Below are positions 18,516 to 25,874 of a DNA stretch of 43,515 bases, piece by piece (the stretch's first letter is position 1; every line of letters begins with the position of its first letter). The translations under genes were made by a program, and so were the position numbers. The stretch lies in NCBI GenBank assembly GCA_016202305.1, contig JACQPB010000035.1, positions 1 through 43,515 on the forward strand. The letters are read 5' to 3'. Below the pieces are notes generated by a model. The model did not search any database and was not told where the DNA came from. It worked only from the letters and a program-made list of their open reading frames with translations. Source of the DNA: Candidatus Iainarchaeum sp. Lineage in GTDB: Archaea > Iainarchaeota > Iainarchaeia > Iainarchaeales > Iainarchaeaceae.

Positions 18516-21500
18516 ATGGCCAAGAAGGAAGACATCGTAAAGCTCGCGGAAAAGCTGATGAACCGGCGCGAAAATATCAGGAACATGGGAATAGTCGCGC
18601 ATATTGACCACGGGAAATGCGTGGCGCCATCAACAAGGCTACAATTGGCAGACGGATCTTTTGTCACCGCGAAAGAACTTTTTGAAAGGGCGTCGCTTAC
18701 CGGGACAAAGGCCAAGGAAAACGAATCTGAAATTGTTTATGCGCTCAGCAGCCCCGTGAATGTTTTTTCAGTTGACCGGGAAACAGGAAGATTAGTTGCA
18801 AAGGAAATTTCACATGCTTGGAAACTTAAAGGCGGGAAAGTCCTCGAAGTGAGGACAAGAAACGGGGCCAAGGTAACTACCACACCAGAGCACAAATACC
18901 TTGTATTTGACGGAAATGAATTTTCGTATACCGAAGCAAAAGACCTCACCATAGGGAAAAGAATAGTTACTGTAAGAAAAGCCGAAACTGTTTCTGACAG
19001 TGATATTGGCTTTGAAGCACTAAAGCTGCTTGCACAAAAAGGGTTTTACGCAAAAGTGAACGAAAGCGCCAGAAAAGCGATATTGGCAAAAACAGGCAAG
19101 AAAGAAATCCCGGAAATTTGCAGAAAAATAAGGACTCCGCTCACGCAACAGTCATTTTACTTTGGAGTTTGCAAGGGAAGGTACCGGCTTGACGACCTCC
19201 TAATGCTCGCAGAAACAGTAGGCTGCCGCAAAGAGGACGTTTTGGAATGGGTAGAAGGGATTGCGGTTAAGGGAAGCTGTTACATCAAATGGAAGCCTAA
19301 GTTCAGTGACATATTCTATGCAGCAGGACTCATGGTTGGAGATGGCTCCGACAACAAGCTTGTTGCCGGAAAAAAACTGCTTGGAGATGAATTCAGGAGA
19401 ATATGCAAGGACCACGGCATCAAAACGTATGACAGGTATTATCCGCAATGGGGGCAGACCAGGGAAATAGGCGCAAGCAAGAGTTTCAAATTGCTTCTGA
19501 ATGCGCTCTTTGATTACCCTATGAAAAATAAGGCACACAATGTAAAGATTTCGGCATTCCTGCAGAAGTCACCCGCAGAGTTGGGAGCACAGTTTTTGAA
19601 GGGATATTTTGACACTGACGGATGCGTGGAAAAAGGAAGAAACGCGATAACAATTACCAGCGTAAGCGACCAGATGATAAGCGAACTTCCGCTTTTCCTG
19701 AGCAGGTTCGGGTGCGTTGCCATAGTGGAGAAGGATAACACTATTTCCATTAGCGGAGAATCGGTAAAAGAGTTCATGGAAAAAATAGGGTTTTTGCTTC
19801 CTGAAAAAATGGAAAAGGCAAGAGAAATGGCAAGGAAAAGCACCGGCAGCACAGTGTGCGACCTTGTCCCGATGTCAGGACTTAAGATTGCAAGAGAACA
19901 ACTCGGAATCTCGAAAAATGAAGTAAGCAAGCATTACTACAAATACGAGAATGAATTTTATGTCCCGACAAAATCAACTTACCAAAATCTTCTGCAAAAG
20001 ATGAGGCAAAAAGGCATTACAAATAAAATTGATGTTTCGCAACTCTGCTTTATGGAAGTGGCCTCAATTAAAGAGGGCTTTGAGGAAACGGTTTATGATT
20101 TCAGCGTTCCCGGAACAAGAAATTTTGTGGCGGAAACAATTGTGGTGCACAACTCAACGCTGGCAGATTCCTTGATTGCCGCCTCCGGCCTCATGAGCGA
20201 GGAGCTCGCGGGGCAGCAGCGCGTAATGGATTACGAGGACCAGGAGCAGGAGCGCGGCATAACCATAAACGCGGCCAACATTTCGCTCCTGCACACTCAG
20301 GGCGGCCAGGAATACCTGATAAACCTGATTGACACGCCGGGCCATGTAGACTTCGGAGGCGAAGTGATAAGGGCAATGCGGGCGGTTGACGGCGTCATAC
20401 TCGTCGTGGACGCAGTGGAGGGCGTGATGCCGCAGACGGAAACAGTGGTTAGGCAGGCATTGCGCGAGTACGTGAGGCCCGTGCTGTTCATCAACAAGGT
20501 AGACAGGCTGATTAACGAGCTGCAGCTGAACGAGCAGCAGATGCAGGAACGCTTCCTGAAAGTGATTTCACAGGTCAACGGGCTCATCAGCAAGAACGTG
20601 CCGAAGGGCTTTGAGGACGAGTGGAGCGTGAAGGTGCAGAACGGCTCGGTGACCTTCGGAAGCGCGTACAACAAGTGGGCCATTTCCGTGCCGAGGATGG
20701 CCACGACAGGCATTTCGTTCAAGCAGGTTTACGAGTGCCTCAAGTCGGACAACCAGAAGGAGCTTGCCAAGATGTCAAAGCTTTCCGAAGCAATACTTGA
20801 GATGGTGGTCACGCACCTGCCCAACCCCCTCAAGGCGCAGAAGTACAGGATGCCAGTAATCTGGAAGGGTGAAGCCGAGTCCGCCATAGGCAAGGCGATG
20901 ACCGCATGCGATGAGAAAGGCCAGTTCGCGATGATGGTCACTGATGTTAGTGTTGACAAGCACTCCGGGGACATAGCAACCGGGAGGGTTTACTCCGGCA
21001 CCATAAGCAAGGGTGTCAAGGTAAACCTGATAGGCAGCCAGAAAGAGGTCATGACGCAGAAAATAGGCCTCTTTATGGGCCCTGATTTCGTGGAGGCCGG
21101 CACGGTCCCTGCCGGAAACATAGTGGCACTGGTGGGACTCAAGGACGTTTATGCAGGAGAGACAATCAGCGACGGCGAGATACCGCCATTCGAGAGCTTC
21201 ATGACGGAAGTGGAACCCGTCATGACGGTTTCCATAGAGGCGAAGAGCACCAAGGACCTGCCAAAGCTCATAGAGGTAATAAGGCAGCTCACGAAGGAAG
21301 ACCCCAATCTGCGCGCCACAATAAACCAGGAAACGGGCGAGCACCTCCTTTCCGGAATGGGGGAACTGCACCTCGAAATAAACCAGTACAGGATTGAAAA
21401 GCACCACAACGTCGCAATAACGGTTTCTACGCCCATTGTTGTTTACCACGAAACCATAAACCGGGAATCCCCGACGCTCGAGTCCAAGAGCCCGAACAAG

Positions 21501-22244
21501 CACAACAAGCTCAAGATGTACGCCGAGCCTATTCCGCACGAAACGCTTGACAAGCTGATAAAGAGCCACTTCGAGGGCAAGGTCAAGCCGAAGGACAAGG
21601 AAAAAATCGCGATGTTCCAGGAGATGGGCTTCGACATTGACACGTCAAAGAAGATATGGGCAGTGCACAACCAATGCGTGCTCGCGGACGGAACCAAGGG
21701 AATAGAGGCCCTGCACGAGATACGTGAACTCGTGATACAAGGATTCAACGACGCCATGGATGCCGGGCCGCTCGCGAAGGAAAAGTGCTTCGGCACCATG
21801 ATTGTGCTCAAGGACGCCACACTGCACGAGGACGCTATACATCGCGGCCCGGCACAGATGCTGCCCACGGTCACGAAAGGCTGCTACGCATGCATGCTCT
21901 CTGCCGACCCAGTGTTCTACGAGCCTAAGCAGACGCTCACGATAACGGTCCCGGAAGCATACCTCGGTGCGGTATCGAAGGAGCTTGGCGCGAGGCGCAC
22001 GCAGATAACCGAGATGAGGCAGGAAGGCGATTCCTCAATCATAATAGGAAAGGCCCCGGTGAAGGAGCTCATAGGGTTCTCGAGCAGCATACGCGGCTCG
22101 ACGCAGGGAAGGGCCCTGTGGACCGCAGAATATGCAGGCTACGAAATGCTCCCGCGAGAGCTCCAGAACCCCACCATAAGGTCAGTGAGAAAGAGGAAGG
22201 GCATGGACGAAGAAGTCAAGCCCGCGAGCCACTTCCTTGAATGA
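18516..22244 (+). CDS. fusA: Translation elongation factor 2 with an intein in the P-loop
   Basis: The 1242-residue precursor starts at ATG 18516, preceded by GGTGA; a longer frame from 18471 lacks family similarity. The exteins (34 and 696 residues) join to a 730-residue EF-2, the normal archaeal length. The GTPase catalyses ribosomal translocation. The intein interrupts G1 between Lys and Ser of AHIDHGK-STL. Other motifs are intact: G2/switch ERGITI, G3 DTPGHVDF, G4 NKVD. The diphthamide-type loop is present (DAIHRGPAQ, His retained), implying substrate for Dph enzymes. The C-terminus VSKELGARRTQITEM...LWTAEYAGYEMLP is typical. In many archaea EF-1alpha follows directly; here 16.5 kb of surface genes intervene. 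Confidence 0.97.
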   Translation: MAKKEDIVKLAEKLMNRRENIRNMGIVAHIDHGKCVAPSTRLQLADGSFVTAKELFERASLTGTKAKENESEIVYALSSPVNVFSVDRETGRLVAKEISHAWKLKGGKVLEVRTRNGAKVTTTPEHKYLVFDGNEFSYTEAKDLTIGKRIVTVRKAETVSDSDIGFEALKLLAQKGFYAKVNESARKAILAKTGKKEIPEICRKIRTPLTQQSFYFGVCKGRYRLDDLLMLAETVGCRKEDVLEWVEGIAVKGSCYIKWKPKFSDIFYAAGLMVGDGSDNKLVAGKKLLGDEFRRICKDHGIKTYDRYYPQWGQTREIGASKSFKLLLNALFDYPMKNKAHNVKISAFLQKSPAELGAQFLKGYFDTDGCVEKGRNAITITSVSDQMISELPLFLSRFGCVAIVEKDNTISISGESVKEFMEKIGFLLPEKMEKAREMARKSTGSTVCDLVPMSGLKIAREQLGISKNEVSKHYYKYENEFYVPTKSTYQNLLQKMRQKGITNKIDVSQLCFMEVASIKEGFEETVYDFSVPGTRNFVAETIVVHNSTLADSLIAASGLMSEELAGQQRVMDYEDQEQERGITINAANISLLHTQGGQEYLINLIDTPGHVDFGGEVIRAMRAVDGVILVVDAVEGVMPQTETVVRQALREYVRPVLFINKVDRLINELQLNEQQMQERFLKVISQVNGLISKNVPKGFEDEWSVKVQNGSVTFGSAYNKWAISVPRMATTGISFKQVYECLKSDNQKELAKMSKLSEAILEMVVTHLPNPLKAQKYRMPVIWKGEAESAIGKAMTACDEKGQFAMMVTDVSVDKHSGDIATGRVYSGTISKGVKVNLIGSQKEVMTQKIGLFMGPDFVEAGTVPAGNIVALVGLKDVYAGETISDGEIPPFESFMTEVEPVMTVSIEAKSTKDLPKLIEVIRQLTKEDPNLRATINQETGEHLLSGMGELHLEINQYRIEKHHNVAITVSTPIVVYHETINRESPTLESKSPNKHNKLKMYAEPIPHETLDKLIKSHFEGKVKPKDKEKIAMFQEMGFDIDTSKKIWAVHNQCVLADGTKGIEALHEIRELVIQGFNDAMDAGPLAKEKCFGTMIVLKDATLHEDAIHRGPAQMLPTVTKGCYACMLSADPVFYEPKQTLTITVPEAYLGAVSKELGARRTQITEMRQEGDSSIIIGKAPVKELIGFSSSIRGSTQGRALWTAEYAGYEMLPRELQNPTIRSVRKRKGMDEEVKPASHFLE
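18618..20153 (+). mobile_element. EF-2 intein, LAGLIDADG type (512 aa)
   Basis: Begins CVAPSTRLQL and ends VVHN before Ser+1 of the P-loop. Block B is TTTPEH (Thr89, His92), block F VYDFSVPGTRNFVAE, and the penultimate His and terminal Asn are present, so canonical splicing chemistry is expected. The endonuclease helices are FYAAGLMVGDGS (233-244) and FLKGYFDTDG (326-335), both with Asp. A helix-turn-helix-like segment (GLKIAREQLGISKNEVSKHY) is near 445-465. It is a different subfamily from the RpoB''/S12 inteins, with a longer insertion before the endonuclease. AAA-rich codons contrast with AAG-rich exteins, suggesting later arrival. Confidence 0.96.
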
Positions 22245-22290
22245 AAAACCCTTGGAAAAACATCCCGCCGGAATCTTATACATAAAAAAA

Positions 22291-22316
22291 GGTTAATATA
22301 CCACCTCGCACTTACT
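22291..22316 (+). promoter_or_regulatory. Promoter of LP2 (TATA plus CCTCGCACTTACT element)
   Basis: GGTTAATATA at 22291-22300 is followed by CCACCTCGCACTTACT. The TATA lies about 28 nt before ATG 22323, so the mRNA should be leaderless or nearly so. The same block precedes LP3 almost unchanged and LP1 in diverged form. Confidence 0.7.
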
Positions 22317-22322
22317 CTTTTC

Positions 22323-23618
22323 ATGAAGTTCAAGGCAATTGCAGTACTGCTTGTCCTTTCAGTTCTCCTGCTCAGCGGATGCAGCGGGTTATTCCAAGCC
22401 AAATGGGAACCAAATGACGGCACATGCGATGCGACGGCAGGCGAAAACGAGGAAAACTCGCCCGACGACTGCGTCCCGGCGAGCGAGAACAGGCAACTCG
22501 GAAAAGCAGGACTGCCAGAAGGCGGAACCCCTATTGTCCCACCCGGAAACCAGAATCCGGGAGGCTCCGCAGGCAATGGCACGCAAACCGGCAACTTAAG
22601 AAACCAAGTTGACGTTTTTGTCAAGGACCAGTCAGGGAATCCTGTCGAGGGGGCAACCGTAGCGGTATACAGGCCTTATATTTTCGGTTCCGGTCCGGAC
22701 AACAAGTGGTCAGGAATAACCGGGAGCAAGTATGTTGAGGTCAAAACAGATGCCGCCGGAAAAGCCCCGCCGCTGTATATGGTGACAGGCGCAAAGTACG
22801 CATTTGTAGCATCCAAGGACGGGATTTACGGCGGAGAAGAGAAAGAAATAGACACGACCCCCGGAACCAAGACAGTGAACATCATACTCCGAAAAACGGT
22901 GAAGAACCCCTGGGCCTTCTTCGATTTCGAGGGCGCTAAGCCTTTCACGGCCACGAATAATAGCAGCATTATCGCGGTTGTTGGAGGAAAGGCCGGCACG
23001 GCTTATGATGACAAACTGAAATCCAATGTTGCCGAGTTCATGCAGAAAGGTTACAGCAACGACAAGCTCGCCATAAAGGATGCAGCACTCGAAAGCTATG
23101 TCAAGAAATTTAAGGAGTATAATGCAAATTATCAGAACCGAGGATACACCATAACCCTGTGGGTGAACCCGAAAAGGACAACAACCAACCAGAGCATAAT
23201 AGCGTTCACCAACGACGAAGGGCCAGAAAAGAAACTGTCACAGCAACTCAGGATAACCAACGGCGTATTCCAGCACTACACATTCGACACAGCCCCAAAA
23301 ACAGTCACAGGAACAACCAAAATAGCTCCAGAAACATGGCACTTCGTCGCAATAACAGCAGGCCAAAACAAAACCCCAGGCCCATCCGGAACAACCACGG
23401 ACCAAGCAAGGCTGTTCGTGAACGGGCAGGAAGACGGAACACCAGCAAGCATAGGAAAACTATGGAACGACGGGTACACATACGAAGTAGCTGCAAAAAC
23501 AGCATACGGCTTCAACAGCTTCTACGGAACAATAGACAAGCTAACAATATACAATGAAGAACTCACAGCACAGGAAATAGCCGAAATATACAACACACAA
23601 AAAAGCACGCTCGGATGA
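22323..23618 (+). CDS. Surface lipoprotein LP2 with Ig-like and LamG-like domains
   Basis: 431 residues. Signal peptide with lipobox LSGC (Cys20). A short Cys pair motif follows (NDGTCDATAGENEENSPDDC, residues 31-50), then a Gly/Pro/Asn-rich linker, an Ig-like carboxypeptidase-regulatory-type domain near 95-190 (VDVFVKDQSGNPVEGATVAVY), and a LamG/concanavalin-type jelly roll near 198-428 (FFDFEGAKPF, GYTITLWVNPKR, WHFVAITAGQ, ARLFVNGQEDG, FYGTIDKLTIYNEELTAQEIAEIYN). LamG domains usually bind carbohydrate or protein ligands, so an adhesin or envelope-binding role is likely. DNA of the signal, Ig and LamG parts is nearly identical to LP3, indicating recent duplication. The frame continues openly for 50 codons beyond the TGA. 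Confidence 0.85.
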   Translation: MKFKAIAVLLVLSVLLLSGCSGLFQAKWEPNDGTCDATAGENEENSPDDCVPASENRQLGKAGLPEGGTPIVPPGNQNPGGSAGNGTQTGNLRNQVDVFVKDQSGNPVEGATVAVYRPYIFGSGPDNKWSGITGSKYVEVKTDAAGKAPPLYMVTGAKYAFVASKDGIYGGEEKEIDTTPGTKTVNIILRKTVKNPWAFFDFEGAKPFTATNNSSIIAVVGGKAGTAYDDKLKSNVAEFMQKGYSNDKLAIKDAALESYVKKFKEYNANYQNRGYTITLWVNPKRTTTNQSIIAFTNDEGPEKKLSQQLRITNGVFQHYTFDTAPKTVTGTTKIAPETWHFVAITAGQNKTPGPSGTTTDQARLFVNGQEDGTPASIGKLWNDGYTYEVAAKTAYGFNSFYGTIDKLTIYNEELTAQEIAEIYNTQKSTLG

Positions 23619-23633
23619 ACATTGGAGCGAGCC

Positions 23634-23771
23634 ATGCCCTTTGAATGCGAGAGCAACACCTGCTCAACCGATGTGTGCATGAACCTGCAGAAGCAGTTCC
23701 GTGAGCAGGGCAACATAGCCCGGCAGATACTCGACTGGCTCTCAGGCATTTTCGGCTTCGCGGCCAAGTGA
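23634..23771 (+). CDS. Small ORF (45 aa) in the LP2 reading frame downstream of its stop
   Basis: ATG 23634 has GGAG six bases upstream and runs 45 codons to TGA 23769-23771. It lies in the same frame as LP2, whose TGA is at 23616-23618, with no other stop between. The peptide has three Cys near the start (ECESNTCSTDVC) and an amphipathic/hydrophobic end (QILDWLSGIFGFAAK). It could be a tail of an ancestrally longer LP2 cut off by a stop, or a separate small protein. No family recognised. Confidence 0.4.
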   Translation: MPFECESNTCSTDVCMNLQKQFREQGNIARQILDWLSGIFGFAAK

Positions 23772-23782
23772 ACACGAAACAC

Positions 23783-23793
23783 AAGTATTATTA
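23783..23793 (+). promoter_or_regulatory. TATA-like element before the small lipoprotein
   Basis: AAGTATTATTA lies about 30 nt before ATG 23819, fitting a leaderless transcript. It lacks the CACTTACT element of LP1-LP3. Confidence 0.45.
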
Positions 23794-23818
23794 CCCGGTT
23801 CGCCGCAATCCTTAATTT

Positions 23819-24376
23819 ATGAAAAAAGCCATTGCCCTGCTTCTTCTCTTTGGCCTGCTTGCAGGGTGCGGCGGCAGCGGCGATGACAGGAACCAGTCGG
23901 CAACCGTGAAACCGCCTGCAGACCTGAACGCACCACAGGACCAGAACGTCCCGAAGGCCGATGCCAACGCAGCCACGCGGAGCCCGGCTGACAGGAATGC
24001 GACACCTGAGCAATTGGCGGATGAATTCTTCTCCGCTGTCAGGGCCAAGGACTTCGATGCGGCTGTAACTCTTGCCGGAAAAAGCTTTTTCGACGGCTAT
24101 ACAAAAGAGCAGTTCCGCGGCCTCTTCGATGCCATCAGCACCGGATTCGGGGAGCTTGAGAGCTACGAGCTCGTCAGCTCGGCCAAAATAGGCGGCAAAG
24201 AAGGCATGGAGCGCACCAAGATTGTGTACCATGTGACCTATTCGCGCGCGGACGCCAATGAAACGCTTATTATTGCAAAGGCCGAAGGCAAAGAAGGATT
24301 TGAGCTGGCAGGCATTTCCGTTTTGCCAGGCAATCAGAAGCCGCCTGCAGGCCCGCCGCTGGCACCGCCAAAATGA
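23819..24376 (+). CDS. Small lipoprotein with an NTF2-like domain
   Basis: 185 residues. The signal peptide ends LLAGC with lipid-anchored Cys17, followed by a low-complexity linker rich in Asn, Ala, Pro and Asp (to about residue 60). The remaining part starts TPEQLADEFFSAVRAKDFDAAVTLAG and continues FDGYTKEQFRGLFDAISTGFGELESYEL, then two beta-strand-rich stretches (TKIVYHVTYSRADANETLIIAKAEGKEGFELAGISVL). This resembles the cystatin/NTF2-like fold of DUF4878- and SnoaL-like lipoproteins, a ligand-binding or scaffold fold; the family call is tentative. The C-terminus is Pro-rich. It lies in the surface cassette, which suits an envelope role. Confidence 0.75.
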   Translation: MKKAIALLLLFGLLAGCGGSGDDRNQSATVKPPADLNAPQDQNVPKADANAATRSPADRNATPEQLADEFFSAVRAKDFDAAVTLAGKSFFDGYTKEQFRGLFDAISTGFGELESYELVSSAKIGGKEGMERTKIVYHVTYSRADANETLIIAKAEGKEGFELAGISVLPGNQKPPAGPPLAPPK

Positions 24377-24434
24377 CGCGGTTTTGGTTATAGCTGGCAG
24401 GCATCATGGCTAAGTTGCCCATAAAGGCGATACA

Positions 24435-25856
24435 ATGAATCCAAGGAATTCCGCACTCATCCTCGGCGCAGGGCCATCAGGAATGGCATGTGCAATGGAG
24501 CTTTACAAGGCGGGCAGGAGATTCACGATTGTCGAAAAGGACAGCCAGGTAGGAGGGCTTTCAAAAACCTACGTGTTCGGGAAGTTCAGGACCGACATAG
24601 GCGGCCACAGGTTTTTCAGCCAGAACAAATACCTGTATGATTTTATCGAAGACCTTCTCAAAGAGAAATGGATTAAAGTCAAGAGGTCCTCGCGATTCTA
24701 CATCGGCGGCAAGTTCTACAATTATCCAGTGGACCTCAGGACAGCTCTTCCAACAATGGGGCCAATCAAGGCCGCTATGGCCCTCAAGGACTACGTGTAT
24801 GAGAAAACTTTTGGAAGAGACAACAGCGGGAATAATTTTGAAGACTACACGGTTTCGCGGTTTGGAAGGACGCTCGCCGAATTCAACATCCTCAATTACA
24901 CCGAAAAAATTTGGGGCATACCATGCAAGAACCTGTCTTCCCAGTGGGCAAAACAGAGAATAAAAGACCTCTCCGTGAGTTCTATCCTCAAGAAGGCCCT
25001 GTTCAACAGCGCAGGGCCAAAGACGCTTGTTGAAGAATTCTACTATCCGGAATACGGCACCGGCACGATTTATGGAAAAATACACGAAAAGGCCGGGAAG
25101 CGAAACGAAGTGCTGCTTGGCGCAATGCCGGCGGAAATTTTGCACAAGAACGGGAAAATAACCATGGTGAGCCTGAATGATGGCAGGCGCTTCAGGAGGC
25201 CGCATTATGTTGTTTCCTCCATACCAATCACTGCTTTCTGCCGCCTCCTGAAGCCAAGCCCTCCAAAGCACGTGATGGACGCACTGTCAGGCCTCAGGTT
25301 CAGGTCACAAGTGTACCTGTTTATCACAATCAACAAACCATGTGTCGGCATGGACCAGTGGATTTATTTCCCTGACAAGGAAGTGCCATTCGCGAGGATA
25401 GCTGAGATGAAGAACTTTTCCAAAAGCATGGCTCCGCATGGCAAGACATCGCTTTTCATCGAATTCTTCTGCTGGGAAGGGGATGAAACATGGAAAAAAA
25501 GCAAGGACGAGCTCCTCGAAATGTCCGTCCACTGGCTAGAAAAGCTGGGGTTCCTGAGGAACGAGGAAATAATGGATGCGTGGCGCATAAGCGGATTGAA
25601 CGCCTATCCGGTGTACGATATTGGTTACGAAGATAAGCTCAAGGAGGTAAAGGAATACCTCGATGGGTTCGCGAACCTGCTTTACATCGGAAGGCCTGGA
25701 AGGTTCAGGTACACAAACCAGGACCACTCGCTTGAAATGGGCATGCTGGCCGCAAGAGCGATAATAAGCGGGAAAAAACCTGATTTTGACAGCGTTGGCG
25801 GCAAAAATGAGTACTTTGAGAGCGGGAATCTGAATGCGGCTGGCAAGGCCACATAG
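24435..25856 (+). CDS. FAD-dependent oxidoreductase, UDP-galactopyranose mutase / amine-oxidase superfamily
   Basis: 473 residues. The N-terminal FAD-binding Rossmann motif is LILGAGPSGMACAMELYKAG, with VEKD at the end of strand 2 and VGGLSKTYVFGKFRTDIGGHRFF after it, the block typical of UDP-galactopyranose mutase-like and protoporphyrinogen oxidase-like flavoproteins. Near the C-terminus YIGRPGRFRYTNQDHSLEMGMLAARAI is the second FAD-contacting segment. Family members act on nucleotide sugars, polyprenoids or porphyrins; the substrate cannot be decided here. Lying next to a GT-C-like membrane protein and surface proteins, a role in making an unusual surface sugar is the most likely reading. 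It converges with the minus-strand gene, 18 nt apart. Confidence 0.8.
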   Translation: MNPRNSALILGAGPSGMACAMELYKAGRRFTIVEKDSQVGGLSKTYVFGKFRTDIGGHRFFSQNKYLYDFIEDLLKEKWIKVKRSSRFYIGGKFYNYPVDLRTALPTMGPIKAAMALKDYVYEKTFGRDNSGNNFEDYTVSRFGRTLAEFNILNYTEKIWGIPCKNLSSQWAKQRIKDLSVSSILKKALFNSAGPKTLVEEFYYPEYGTGTIYGKIHEKAGKRNEVLLGAMPAEILHKNGKITMVSLNDGRRFRRPHYVVSSIPITAFCRLLKPSPPKHVMDALSGLRFRSQVYLFITINKPCVGMDQWIYFPDKEVPFARIAEMKNFSKSMAPHGKTSLFIEFFCWEGDETWKKSKDELLEMSVHWLEKLGFLRNEEIMDAWRISGLNAYPVYDIGYEDKLKEVKEYLDGFANLLYIGRPGRFRYTNQDHSLEMGMLAARAIISGKKPDFDSVGGKNEYFESGNLNAAGKAT

Positions 25857-25874
25857 AGCGCTTTGCACGACATT

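Noticed and set aside
22323-23771. LP2 stop codon as a recoded TGA (selenocysteine or readthrough)
   Set aside because: TGA ends many genes here normally, no SECIS-like structure was seen, and an internal ATG with a ribosome-binding site explains the downstream frame more simply.
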